From contig NZ_WIVE01000033.1 in the NCBI RefSeq assembly GCF_009601025.1, positions 1-48,317 of the forward strand: 48,317 bases of DNA. Reading direction: 5' to 3'. Shown here in pieces: positions 35,743-45,776 of this stretch. Below the pieces are notes generated by a model that worked only from the letters and a program-made list of their open reading frames with translations, made no database searches and was not told the origin of the DNA. This DNA is from Roseospira navarrensis (GTDB lineage: Bacteria > Pseudomonadota > Alphaproteobacteria > Rhodospirillales > Rhodospirillaceae). Each line of letters begins with the position of its first letter. The first letter of the stretch is position 1. A program made the position numbers and the translations under genes.

Positions 35743-36405
35743 GTGCCCCTCCGCGCGACACTCACCGCCGCCACGATCGTCGCCGCCCTGACTGCTGCTT
35801 CCGTGACGCCGACCCGCGCCCAGACCCCGGGCGACACCAGCGACCCCCGCATCGCCGTGCCGCTGCCGGCCGCGGTCGCCGAGGCCCTGCGCGCCGAGAT
35901 GCGCGGGCACATGCGCTCGCTCGACGACATCCTGTACGCCCTGTCCGAGGGCGACTATGACGAAGCCGCCGACATCGCCGTGGTCCACTGGGATTTCGCC
36001 CACCGCATGTGGGAGGCGATGGAAGACCAGGGCATGAGCCCCGAAGAAATCGCGGCGCGCAAGGCCGCCATGCGCGATGCCATGACGGCCGCCGGCATGG
36101 AGCCCGGATCGGGACAAGGCCCCGGCGGCGGCATGGGCCAGGGCATGGGCCAGGGCATGGGCATGGGACGCGGCGGCGGCATGGCCATGGGGCCGGGGCC
36201 GGGCCGCTTCATGCCGGAAAACTTTCGCATGATGGGCCAGAGCTTCCACGCCGCCGGTCAGCGCTTCGCCGAGCAGGCCCGCGCCATGGGCGAGTCCCCG
36301 GACGCCGCCGAGGTGACTGCCCTCATGGGCAGCCTGCAGGAGGTCACGGCGGTGTGCCGGTCGTGCCACGACACCTTCCGCCTGATAATCGAGGACGGCT
36401 CCTGA
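35743..36405 (+). CDS. Cytochrome c'-like protein with Met/Gly-rich insertion
   Basis: 220 residues from a GTG start with GGGAGAG 8 bases upstream. A Sec signal peptide ends near TRA-QT (about 26). The mature protein is a helical bundle like cytochrome c'/c556 (GHMRSLDDILYALSEGDYDEA at 55-75, HWDFAHRMWEAM), with the heme motif C205-R-S-C208-H209 at the C-terminal end. Between helices two and three is an insertion rich in Met and Gly (about 119-155, repeats of GQGM) that is not usual in the family and could bind copper(I). It would act as a periplasmic electron carrier or ligand sensor. Confidence 0.78.
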   Translation: MPLRATLTAATIVAALTAASVTPTRAQTPGDTSDPRIAVPLPAAVAEALRAEMRGHMRSLDDILYALSEGDYDEAADIAVVHWDFAHRMWEAMEDQGMSPEEIAARKAAMRDAMTAAGMEPGSGQGPGGGMGQGMGQGMGMGRGGGMAMGPGPGRFMPENFRMMGQSFHAAGQRFAEQARAMGESPDAAEVTALMGSLQEVTAVCRSCHDTFRLIIEDGS

Positions 36406-37846
<1,441 letters not shown>

Positions 37847-37864
37847 CCTCCCGGACACGGAACC

Positions 37865-37890
37865 GGGCGGAGGCCCGGAGGCCCCCGCCC
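37865..37890. terminator. Shared hairpin between convergent tgt and nhaA
   Basis: GGGCGG (37865-37870) and CCGCCC (37885-37890) can pair in the 45-bp gap between the two stop codons. No T-run is seen, so intrinsic strength is uncertain. Confidence 0.4.
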
Positions 37891-37891
37891 G

Positions 37892-39127
37892 TCATCCCGC
37901 CCTGCTCGCGGCGGGTTGCGCTCTGGCGTCCGCCGTCGCCGGCGTGGCCCCGATGTCCTGGGCCTTCGGCGCGATGAACCGCAGCACGAAGTAGCCCGCC
38001 AGACCCGAGAGGATCGAGCCGCCCAGCACACCGATGCGCACATCGTCGCCGTATTCCGGATAGTGCTCGAAGCCCAGCGTGCCGATGAACAGGCTCATGG
38101 TGAAGCCGATGCCCGTGAGCAGCGAGACCCCGTAGATGTGCATCCAGGTCACGTCCTCGGGCAGCTTGCACAGCCGCAGCTTGCCGCCCAGCCACACGCA
38201 GCCCATCACCCCGATCTGCTTGCCCACGAAAAGACCCAGAGCGATGCCCAGCGGCACCGGCGCCAGCAGGCTCGCGAGGGTCATGCCCTGCACCGAGACC
38301 CCGGCGTTCGCGAACGCGAACAGCGGCAGAATGGCGTAGGCGACCCAGGGGTGAAGCTCATGCTCCATGTGGCCGGCCAGATCCTTCTGGTCCTTGCCGC
38401 GCTCGCCCAGCGGGATCGCCAGCGCCAGCGCCACACCGGCCAGCGTGGCGTGCACCCCGCTCTTCAGCACGCAGACCCACAGGATCACGCCGACGATCAC
38501 ATAGGGTGACACCTTGCGCACGCCGGCCAGGTTCAACACCGTCAGCACCGCGATACAGGCCAGGCCCGCATACAGCGCCACCATCGACAGGTCTTCGGTG
38601 TAGAACAGGGCGATGATGATGATCGCGCCCAGGTCGTCGATGATGGCCAGCGCGGTGAGGAAGATCTTGAGCGAGATGGGCGCCCGCGACCCCAGCAGCA
38701 TCAGGATGCCGAGCGCGAACGCGATGTCCGTCGCGGCCGGGATGGCCCAGCCCCGCATGGTCACCGGATCGCCGTAGTTGAACGCCACATAGACCAGCGC
38801 CGGGGCCACCATGCCGCCGATCGCCGCGATGATGGGCAGGGCGGCCTTGGACGGGGTCGACAGTTCGCCCCGCATGACCTCCCGTTTGATCTCCAGGCCG
38901 ACCAGCAGGAAGAAGATCGCCATCAGGCCGTCGTTGATCCAGTGGATCAGGGACTTGTCCAGCTTCAGGTCGCCGAACCCGATGACCAGATGGGTCTCGA
39001 AGAAGGTTGTGTAGTACGAGGCGATGGCGGAGTTGGCCACGATCATGGCCAGAACGGCGGCGATCATGAGGAGGATCCCGCCGGAGGCCTCCATTCGCAG
39101 GAAATACTTGATCGCGGTCAAGGGCAT
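37892..39127 (-). CDS. nhaA: Na+/H+ antiporter NhaA
   Basis: 411 residues with twelve helices. MEASGGILLMIAAVLAMI, VGLEIKREVMRGEL, RGWAIPAATDIAFALGIL and AIIDDLGAIIIIALFYTEDLSM (with the paired aspartates that bind sodium) are all diagnostic. The ATG at 39127 has GGAG 7 bases upstream; the open frame to 39226 lies in what is probably a structured leader. It exports sodium (or lithium) in exchange for protons at the inner membrane. C-terminal residues after the last helix (about 25, Ala-rich) are extra compared with the enterobacterial protein. Confidence 0.96.
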   Translation of the reverse strand: MPLTAIKYFLRMEASGGILLMIAAVLAMIVANSAIASYYTTFFETHLVIGFGDLKLDKSLIHWINDGLMAIFFLLVGLEIKREVMRGELSTPSKAALPIIAAIGGMVAPALVYVAFNYGDPVTMRGWAIPAATDIAFALGILMLLGSRAPISLKIFLTALAIIDDLGAIIIIALFYTEDLSMVALYAGLACIAVLTVLNLAGVRKVSPYVIVGVILWVCVLKSGVHATLAGVALALAIPLGERGKDQKDLAGHMEHELHPWVAYAILPLFAFANAGVSVQGMTLASLLAPVPLGIALGLFVGKQIGVMGCVWLGGKLRLCKLPEDVTWMHIYGVSLLTGIGFTMSLFIGTLGFEHYPEYGDDVRIGVLGGSILSGLAGYFVLRFIAPKAQDIGATPATADARAQPAASRAG

Positions 39128-39169
39128 GAGCAGGCTCCAGGCGATGATCGTCTTTATTCGATTCTGGTT

Positions 39170-39224
39170 CACCGGCGCTTGGGACTCCAACCCGGCTTGA
39201 AGGCGTAAGGCTGTCGCGGCCCAC
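39170..39224 (-). promoter_or_regulatory. Candidate structured leader (possible nhaA-type riboswitch) upstream of nhaA
   Basis: On the minus strand, the leader about 43-97 bases before the nhaA ATG can fold: GGG (39220-39222) with CCC (39181-39183) as outer pairing, GGC/GCC inside it, and CUUCAA with UUGGAG around a GCCGGG loop. Motif RNAs (nhaA-I, nhaA-II) are known upstream of nhaA genes, and nhaA-I has been assigned as a lithium-sensing riboswitch. Membership is not proven from memory of the consensus. Confidence 0.4.
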
Positions 39225-39561
39225 ATAGATCAACGCCACGACCATTCACAGCATCGAACCACGGTGCCTCCGACCCGTTCTTACATAATCCAATTGAACG
39301 CATGTTACGAGTCCCTGAGGCATGGGAAACCGGCAGCGGCGCCCACCCTCAAGGCGCGCGCCCTCAAGGCGAGCGCTGACGCGCGCAAAGCGCGCATTCA
39401 TGAGAATAAAACGTTTCGGCTGCATTTTTCGCCTGAGGCCGGACGGCCGAGCGCGCATCCTGAGCGCACATTCGCCCCAGACTTAACCATGACGTGTAAC
39501 GACCCGCGCCCGCCCCGCTTCCGCTCGCGCCTGCGCGCTGCTGACCGGCGTCGGCCTCGCC
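39225..39561. other. Intergenic region between nhaA leader and SNase gene
   Basis: Contains the nhaA promoter side (TTACATAATCC region near 39281), a directly repeated CCCTCAAGGCG (about 39346-39370) and a hairpin GCGCGC-AAA-GCGCGC (39381-39395). The last 70 bases appear to encode a signal peptide in the SNase frame but without a normal start codon. No independent gene is seen. Confidence 0.5.
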
Positions 39562-39993
39562 ATGCTGGCGATCGGCCCGCGGCCGGCGCACGCCGGCGAC
39601 CCGCGCCTGTATCCGGGGCCCTTCCTGGCCGAAGTGGTGCGCGTGATCGACGGCGACACGGTGGAGGTGCGCGCCCACATCTGGCCCGATCAGGTGGTGA
39701 CCACGGCGGTTCGCCTGGCCGACATCGACACCCCGGAACTCCGCGGCCGGTGCGCCGCTGAAAAGGCCGCCGCCGAACGCGCACGCGACCACGTCAAGGC
39801 CCTTGTGATCCAGGCCGACGGGGCGCTGTGGCTGCGCAACGTCCGGCTGGGCACCTATGCCGGCCGGGTGCTGGGCGAACTGGAGACGGAAACCGGCCTC
39901 AATCTGGGCCGGGCGCTGATCGAGGCCGGGCACGCCGTGCCCTATGCGGATCGCAAGGCGCAGCGCACCCGCCTGTGCGGCGGCGGCGGCTGA
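39562..39993 (+). CDS. Staphylococcal nuclease-like (SNase/thermonuclease) protein, 5' end uncertain
   Basis: 143 residues from the first in-frame ATG. AEVVRVIDGDTVEVRA, AVRLADIDTPELRG-C-AEK and YAGRVLGEL are the conserved core of the SNase (TNase_like) fold, with the metal-binding Asp residues and the arginines present. Upstream in the same frame, codons from about 39496 read like a signal peptide (RARPASARACALLTGVGLA...AHA), but no ATG, GTG or TTG lies between the stop at 39490 and 39562. An ATG at 39489 is one frame off. A 1-base frameshift near 39490-39530 is likely; otherwise the protein starts inside its signal sequence. It is probably an exported nuclease or a domain of unknown substrate. 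Confidence 0.7.
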   Translation: MLAIGPRPAHAGDPRLYPGPFLAEVVRVIDGDTVEVRAHIWPDQVVTTAVRLADIDTPELRGRCAAEKAAAERARDHVKALVIQADGALWLRNVRLGTYAGRVLGELETETGLNLGRALIEAGHAVPYADRKAQRTRLCGGGG

Positions 39994-40099
39994 GAGACCG
40001 CCTTTCCCCTGGGTCCGTCACTGGCCCTGGACGCAAACCGAGGCCCTGGCGTAAGAGGGGATGGCCGTTTCCCCTCCGCCGCCGGCCCGTTTCCTCCGC

Positions 40100-41404
40100 A
40101 TGCCCTTCGCGCCCCCCCACAGCCAGCCCGCCCAGACGCCGCCCCGCTCCTGGTACACGGAGTCCGCTCATCCGCGCGCGCCCCGGCCGGCGCTGGACGG
40201 CGACACCACAACCGACGTCTGCGTCGTCGGCGCCGGCATGACCGGCACGGCCGCCGCCCTGCATCTGGCGGAGCGCGGCTACGCCGTGCGGGTGCTGGAA
40301 GAGCACGTCATCGGCTTCGGGGCCTCCGGGCGCAGCGGCGGGCAGCTCATCGCCGGGTTCGCGGCCGGGCTGGAGCCGATCCGCGCCCAGTTGGGACCGG
40401 CCGAGGTCCAGGCCTACTGGGACCTGGGCGAAGAGGCCGTTTCGCTGGTCAAGGATCTGATCCGGCGGCACAACATCGCCTGCGACTTCGCGCCCGGCCA
40501 TGTGGACGTCGCGCTGAAGCGCCGCCAGGTGCGCGAGCTGGAGGAGACCGCCGAGGACTGGGCGCGCATGGGCTATCGGGGCCTGCAGGTGTGGGACCGC
40601 GCCACCACCCAATCCCGCATCGCCAGTTCCCGGTACGTCGGCGCGGTCCACGACCCCGGCGGCGGCCACCTGCACCCCCTGAACTACACGCTGGGGCTGG
40701 CCGAGGCCGCCGAACGCGCCGGCGCTATGATCCACGACTCGACGCCCATGCTGGGGTTCGAGGAGACGGACACGGGCATCGTCGTTCGCACCCCGCACGG
40801 CACGGTGCGGGCGCGCTGGCTGATCCTGTGCGGCAACGCCTATCTCTGGCGCACGGTGCCCGCCATCGGCAGCCGCATCATGCCGGTGGGCACCTACATC
40901 ATCGCCACCGCCCCGATGGGGGCCGCGCGCGCGCGGGCCATGATCCCCGGCAACGAGGGCGTGTCCGACGTCAACTTCGTGCTGAACTACTTCCGCCTCT
41001 CCGCCGATCACCGCATGCTGTTCGGCGGCCGCGTCAGTTATTCGCGCGTGGAGCCGTCCAGCGTCGCACAGGCAATGCGCCGGACCATGCTGGGGGCCTT
41101 CCCCGACCTGTCGGACGTGCCGGTGGATTTCGCCTGGGGCGGCTACGTGGGGATCACCGTGAACCGGCTGCCCCACTTCGGGCGGCTGGGACGGCATACC
41201 CTGTTCGCCCAGGGCTTCTCGGGCCACGGCGTGGGCCTGACCAGTCTCGCCGGCCGCCTGATGGCCGAAGTGGTCGCGGGGCAGGAAGAACGGTTCGACC
41301 TGTTCGCCCGCATCCGCCACCTGCCCTTCCCGGGCGGGCGCCTGCTGCGCACGCCGATGCTGGTGGCCGCCATGGCGCTGCACCGGGTGCGGGACTGGCT
41401 GTAA
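40100..41404 (+). CDS. FAD-dependent oxidoreductase, gamma-glutamylputrescine oxidase (PuuB)-like
   Basis: 434 residues of the DAO family. The FAD-binding VCVVGAGMTGTAAALHLAERG follows a short SWYTESAHPRAPRP leader typical of PuuB-like enzymes; GFGASGRSGGQLI and the C-terminal FAQGFSGHGVGLTSLAGRLMAE complete the fold. Members oxidise primary or secondary amines such as gamma-glutamylputrescine to aldehydes with release of peroxide. The start is uncertain: the Met at 40061 has GAGGGG directly adjacent, which is too close, and the one at 40100 has none; I chose 40100 by similarity. No other putrescine-pathway genes are nearby, so the substrate is open. Confidence 0.8.
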   Translation: MPFAPPHSQPAQTPPRSWYTESAHPRAPRPALDGDTTTDVCVVGAGMTGTAAALHLAERGYAVRVLEEHVIGFGASGRSGGQLIAGFAAGLEPIRAQLGPAEVQAYWDLGEEAVSLVKDLIRRHNIACDFAPGHVDVALKRRQVRELEETAEDWARMGYRGLQVWDRATTQSRIASSRYVGAVHDPGGGHLHPLNYTLGLAEAAERAGAMIHDSTPMLGFEETDTGIVVRTPHGTVRARWLILCGNAYLWRTVPAIGSRIMPVGTYIIATAPMGAARARAMIPGNEGVSDVNFVLNYFRLSADHRMLFGGRVSYSRVEPSSVAQAMRRTMLGAFPDLSDVPVDFAWGGYVGITVNRLPHFGRLGRHTLFAQGFSGHGVGLTSLAGRLMAEVVAGQEERFDLFARIRHLPFPGGRLLRTPMLVAAMALHRVRDWL

Positions 41405-41499
41405 CACACCACGCCGCCCGGCCTTGTCCGGTGGCACCCCGCCCGCTACCCTCGCGGCCCGAACCGCCCCGCACCCAGCCCGACAGAGGAGCCCCCGCC

Positions 41500-42510
41500 A
41501 TGACCGACGCCCTGCCCGAGACCATGGCCTGCGTCGAGATCACCAAGCCGGGCGGCCCGGACGTGCTGGTGGCAACCGAACGCCCTGTCCCGACCCCGGG
41601 GTCCGGCGAGGTGCTCATCAAGGTGCAAGCCGCCGGCGTCAACCGGCCGGACGTGATCCAGCGCCTGGGGCACTACCCCGCGCCCAAGGATGCCTCCGAC
41701 CTGCCGGGCCTGGAGGTGGCCGGCGAGATCGTCGCGCTCGGCGAGGGCGACACGGGCGGCCTCAAGGTCGGGGAGTCGGTCTGCGCCCTGCTGGCCGGCG
41801 GCGGCTATGCGGCCTATGCGGTGGCCCCCGCGCCGCAGGTGCTGCCGGTCCCGACCGGCTACGACGGGGTCAAGGCGGCGGCGGTGCCGGAAACCTTCTT
41901 CACGGTGTGGCACAACGTGTTCGAGCGCGCGGCGCTGAAGGCCGGCGAGCGGTTCCTGGTCCACGGCGGCACCAGCGGCATCGGCACCACCGCGATCCAG
42001 CTCGCCAAGGCGTTCGGGGCGACGGTCTACACCACCGCCGGCTCGGACGAGAAGTGCGCCGCCTGCCGCGATCTAGGCGCGGATCTGGCCGTGAACTACG
42101 CCACCGAGGACTATGTGGAGGCCATCAAGGCCGACACCGGCGGCAAGGGCGTGGACGTCATCCTGGACATGGTCGGCGGCGACTACCTGCCGCGCAACGT
42201 GGCGCTGATGGCGCCCGAGGGCCGGCATGTCTCCATCGCCTTCCTGGCGCGCTCGACGGTCGAGATGAACTTCATGCCGGTCATGCTGAAACGCCTGACC
42301 CTGACCGGCTCGACCCTGCGCCCGCAGCCGGTGGCCGCCAAGGGCCGCATCGCCGCCGCCCTGCGCGAACAGGTCTGGCCGCTGCTGGAGGCCGGCTCCG
42401 TCGGCCCCGTGATCCACACCACCCTGCCCCTGGAGCAGGCCGCCCAGGCCCACGCCCTGATGGAATCGAGCGCCCACATCGGCAAGATTGTCTTGACCGT
42501 GGGTCGCTGA
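41500..42510 (+). CDS. NAD(P)H-quinone oxidoreductase, medium-chain zeta-crystallin/PIG3 type
   Basis: 336 residues. The GroES-like N-terminal part (AAGVNRPDVIQRLGHYP) and the Rossmann part (VHGGTSGIGTTAIQLAKAFGA) match the PIG3/TIGR02824 quinone oxidoreductase group of the zinc-independent medium-chain dehydrogenases; catalytic zinc ligands are absent. It reduces quinones with NADPH in the cytoplasm. A strong AGGAG site is 8 bases before the ATG. It lies about 95 bp after the PuuB-like gene on the same strand. Confidence 0.9.
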   Translation: MTDALPETMACVEITKPGGPDVLVATERPVPTPGSGEVLIKVQAAGVNRPDVIQRLGHYPAPKDASDLPGLEVAGEIVALGEGDTGGLKVGESVCALLAGGGYAAYAVAPAPQVLPVPTGYDGVKAAAVPETFFTVWHNVFERAALKAGERFLVHGGTSGIGTTAIQLAKAFGATVYTTAGSDEKCAACRDLGADLAVNYATEDYVEAIKADTGGKGVDVILDMVGGDYLPRNVALMAPEGRHVSIAFLARSTVEMNFMPVMLKRLTLTGSTLRPQPVAAKGRIAAALREQVWPLLEAGSVGPVIHTTLPLEQAAQAHALMESSAHIGKIVLTVGR

Positions 42511-42726
42511 CCCGCCAAATACACGGGATACGCTCCGTGCACGCGCGCCGCCTGGATGATGGTCGGCCGAGGCGGAGAAACGGACGCTCACGCAACTTCA
42601 CGTCGCAGGGGGACGGAGGGTCCACCGGGTCCAGGACGGATCCGGCGGCGCAGCCATGCGCCCCGGATGGCCTGTCAGGCGCCGGCCCCCGTCCGGCGAC
42701 GGCTTATCGTTTGGGAGGACCGACCC

Positions 42727-43350
42727 ATGGCTCTGCCGCTGATGCCCAAGGCGACCGCGGTCTGGCTGGTGGAGAACACCGCGCTGACCTTCGAGCAGAT
42801 CGCGGAGTTCTGCGGCATGCATGAACTGGAGATCCAGGCCATCGCCGACGGCGAGGTGGCCATCGGGATCACCGGGCTCGATCCTCTCGCCAACGGCCAG
42901 TTGACCCAGGCCGAACTGGATCGATGCCAGGCCAATTCCGATGCGCGCCTGGTGCTCCAGAAAGGCCAGAATCCCATTCCGCAGTCCCGCCAGAAGGGCG
43001 CGCGCTACACCCCGGTGTCCAAGCGCCACGATCGTCCGGACGGCATCGCCTGGCTGCTGAAGAACCATCCGGAACTGACCGACGCGCAGATCTGCAAGCT
43101 GCTGGGCACCACCAAGCCCACGATCCAGTCGATCCGCGACCGCTCGCACTGGAACGCGCCCAACATCAAGCCGCGCAACCCGGTGATCCTGGGCCTGTGC
43201 ATCGAGGCGGACCTGGAGAAGGCCATCATCATCGCCCGCAGCCGGGCCGGCCACGCCGCGCAGCAGCAGCATCAGCCGGTCGAACTGGACCACGACGAGT
43301 CCAGCGGCGACGACCCGCTGGAACCGGCCATGCCCGAGGATCATTCCTGA
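42727..43350 (+). CDS. trcR: DUF1013 family cell cycle transcriptional regulator TrcR
   Basis: 207 residues. WLVENTALTFEQIAEFCGMHELEIQAIADGEVA near the N-terminus and the second, HTH-like segment GIAWLLKNHPELTDAQICKLLGTTKPTIQSIRDRSHWN are diagnostic of DUF1013, a family restricted mainly to alphaproteobacteria and named TrcR in Caulobacter-type annotation. The tail is acidic and Gln-rich. GGGAGG lies 9 bases before the ATG. This is one of the better lineage markers in the window. Confidence 0.9.
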   Translation: MALPLMPKATAVWLVENTALTFEQIAEFCGMHELEIQAIADGEVAIGITGLDPLANGQLTQAELDRCQANSDARLVLQKGQNPIPQSRQKGARYTPVSKRHDRPDGIAWLLKNHPELTDAQICKLLGTTKPTIQSIRDRSHWNAPNIKPRNPVILGLCIEADLEKAIIIARSRAGHAAQQQHQPVELDHDESSGDDPLEPAMPEDHS

Positions 43351-43358
43351 CGACGGCG

Positions 43359-43377
43359 CCCCGCCCACCGGGCGGGG
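43359..43377. terminator. Bidirectional hairpin between trcR and the DMT gene
   Basis: CCCCGCCC (43359-43366) and GGGCGGGG (43370-43377) pair perfectly with a 3-base loop, filling the 27-bp gap between the convergent stop codons. Confidence 0.6.
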
Positions 43378-44346
43378 TCACGGATCGCCGCCACTCCGAT
43401 CGAAGCCGGCGGCGATGGTGATGCGCCGCCGCCGCTCCCGGTGCAGGGTGTACAGCGCGCCGCCCAGGATCATGGCGGCCCCGATCCAGGTCGCGGCATC
43501 CGGAAATTCGCCGAACAGCACGAACCCGAACAGGGTCGCCCAGATCAGTTGCGTGAAGTTGATCGGCGCCACCGCCGAGGGCTCGGCCTGCCGGTAGGCG
43601 CTGATGAGCAGCACCTGTCCCAGCCCTCCCGCCGCGCTCATGGCGATCAGCAGGACCAGGGTCCAGGCATCCGGCATGACCCAGACCGCCCAGGCCGGCC
43701 CCGCGAACAGCAGCGTCGCGAACAGGCTGGGGTACAGCATCAGCACCAGATTGCCTTCGGTGCGCGACAGCAGGCGCACACAGATGCTCATGCTGGCCAC
43801 CGCCGCCGCAGCGCCCAGCGCCACCAGCATCGCCGGCTCGATTGCGCCGCCGTCCCAGGGCCGCAGGATCACCAGGACCCCCGCGAACCCCACACAGACC
43901 GCTCCCCATCGGTGCGGGCCCACCGACTCGCGCAGCACGATCACGGCCAGCACGGTCAGAAACAGGGCGCGGGTGAAGGTGATCGACATCGCCGTGGCCA
44001 GCGGCAGATTGGCGACGGCGAAGAATCCGCCGTACATGGCGGCCGCGCCGAACACGAGGCGCAGCGCGTGCAGCCCGGGACGGCGCGTCATCAGCGCCCG
44101 TCGGTCGTCGCGCAGCGCCAGCACGCCCAGCGGCAGCAGCGCCACCGCCTGAAACGCGAAGCGGAAGAACACCAGCTCGACCGTGGGCACCACGCCGCCC
44201 AGGGCCTTCACCAGGGTCGCCATCACCGTGAAGAAGAAGGCCGAGACCAGCATCAGCACCCCGCCGCGCACGTTGCCCGGCAGCGTCCGCCAGCCTGGCA
44301 CGGCGGACACGGCAAGGGCGTGGACACGGGTCAGCGGCGAGGTCAT
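43378..44346 (-). CDS. DMT superfamily (EamA) transporter
   Basis: 322 residues with ten hydrophobic segments in two EamA repeats (about 28-160 and 175-310). FFFTVMATLVKALGG and FFRFAFQAVALLPL are in the first; SAYRQAEPSAVAPINFTQLIWATLFGFVLFGEFPD in the second is typical of the S-adenosylmethionine/EamA-like exporters of alphaproteobacteria. It likely moves metabolites across the inner membrane; the substrate is unknown. It diverges from the asparaginase gene. Confidence 0.88.
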   Translation of the reverse strand: MTSPLTRVHALAVSAVPGWRTLPGNVRGGVLMLVSAFFFTVMATLVKALGGVVPTVELVFFRFAFQAVALLPLGVLALRDDRRALMTRRPGLHALRLVFGAAAMYGGFFAVANLPLATAMSITFTRALFLTVLAVIVLRESVGPHRWGAVCVGFAGVLVILRPWDGGAIEPAMLVALGAAAAVASMSICVRLLSRTEGNLVLMLYPSLFATLLFAGPAWAVWVMPDAWTLVLLIAMSAAGGLGQVLLISAYRQAEPSAVAPINFTQLIWATLFGFVLFGEFPDAATWIGAAMILGGALYTLHRERRRRITIAAGFDRSGGDP

Positions 44347-44584
44347 GGACGGAATCCGTTCGCGGGACGCCCCCAGGTCTGCGCCGACCGACCGGCGGCA
44401 CCATCAAGGGGCGGTGTTGCGGTAATCTATCGGATCGCCCGCGCCGTGTCGCGTCCCTCGCGTGTCGGGTCCCTCGCGTGTCGGGTCCCGCGTCCCCGGC
44501 CGCGGATGCTTGCCTGCCCGGCGGTCCCTTGCCACAGTCGCGGGCCGTGCCGCTTCCTCCCCCTCCGCCAAGGACATCGCCCGC

Positions 44585-45739
44585 ATGTGCGCAGAGCCCG
44601 CTGACACCGCCGCCGACTCCCGGGACCAGACCCCGGCCGTGGCGTTTCCCGACAATCCCGTCCTGGTGGCCACCACGCGGGGCGAGACCGTGGAGAACCA
44701 CCACCGGGGCGCCGCGATCGTGCTGGACGCCGAGGGCAACGTGGTTCTGGCCTGGGGCGACGTGGAACGGCCGGTGTTCGCGCGCTCGGCGCTCAAGCCC
44801 ATGCAGGCCCTGCCGCTGCTGGAGGCGCTGCCCGACGCCCCGGACCTGACTCCCGAGCGCATCGCGCTGCATGCCTCGTCCCATGTGGGGCTGCCCCGGC
44901 ACACGGCCCTGATCGAGGCGTGGCTGGCCGAGATGGGGCTGTCCGACGCCGACCTGGAATGCGGCCACCTGGACTGGCCGACGGAGCCCTCGACGGCGCG
45001 GGCCATGGCCCGCGCCGGCGCGCGTCCGACGGCGGTGCATCACAACTGCGCCGGCCAGCACGCCGGGTTCCTGCGGCTGGCGCAGGCGATGGGGGCACCC
45101 ACACGGGGCTATGTGCAGCATGACCACCCGGTGCAGCGGGCCGCCATGGCCGCGATCTCCGACCTGACCGACCTGGATGCCGAGGCGGCTCCCTGGGGCC
45201 TGGAGGGCTGCGGCATCCCCTCGCTGGCGCTGCCGTTGTGGGCGGTGGCGCTGGGCATGGCCCGGCTGGCGGACCCCGAGACCCTGGCGCCGCCCCGACG
45301 GTCGGCGGCGATCCGCCTGCGGGCCGCCATGGCGGCGCACCCGGACCTGATCGCCGGGCCCGGCTGGTGCGACACCGTGGTGATGGAGACGACCCGGGGC
45401 CGCGTGCTGGTCAAGCGCGGCGCCGAGGGCAACACGGCCGCCATGCTGCCGGAGCGGGGGCTCGGGCTCGCGCTCAAGATCGACGACGGCGACCGCCGCG
45501 CGGCCGAGGTCGCGCTGGGTCTCGTGTTGGAGACCCTGGGGGAACTGTCGGCCCCGGAGCGGGAGGCGCTGGCCACCGTGTTTCAGCCCGCCGTGACAAA
45601 CGCCGCCGGGGCGTCGGCGGGCCGGGTCCTGCCGGTGCTGCCCGTGGAGAACCCGCCCCAGGAAGAAGAGGAAGAGGACGACGACGGCGACCGCATCGAC
45701 CCCTGGGACGAAGGCTGGGACGACGACGCGACCGGGTGA
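44585..45739 (+). CDS. Asparaginase (AnsA/rhizobial-type asparaginase II family)
   Basis: 384 residues. ARSALKPMQALPLLEAL, ASSHVGLPRHTALIEAWL, HHNCAGQHAGFLRLAQ and LEGCGIPSLALPL are the conserved blocks of the Asparaginase_II (PF06089) family, which is unrelated to the common E. coli-type enzymes. It hydrolyses asparagine to aspartate in the cytoplasm. The Met at 44585 has AAGGA upstream. The last 30 residues form a strongly acidic tail (EEEEEDDDGD ... DEGWDDD) not needed for the fold. Confidence 0.88.
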   Translation: MCAEPADTAADSRDQTPAVAFPDNPVLVATTRGETVENHHRGAAIVLDAEGNVVLAWGDVERPVFARSALKPMQALPLLEALPDAPDLTPERIALHASSHVGLPRHTALIEAWLAEMGLSDADLECGHLDWPTEPSTARAMARAGARPTAVHHNCAGQHAGFLRLAQAMGAPTRGYVQHDHPVQRAAMAAISDLTDLDAEAAPWGLEGCGIPSLALPLWAVALGMARLADPETLAPPRRSAAIRLRAAMAAHPDLIAGPGWCDTVVMETTRGRVLVKRGAEGNTAAMLPERGLGLALKIDDGDRRAAEVALGLVLETLGELSAPEREALATVFQPAVTNAAGASAGRVLPVLPVENPPQEEEEEDDDGDRIDPWDEGWDDDATG

Positions 45740-45776
45740 CGCGCGAGGCGATCCGCCCCGCGCGCACCGTCAAGCC

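Noticed and set aside
44440-44495. Tandem CGCGTGTCGGGTCCCT-like 16-bp repeats upstream of the asparaginase gene
   Set aside because: Only two clear copies with a degenerate third; not enough to call a regulatory array.
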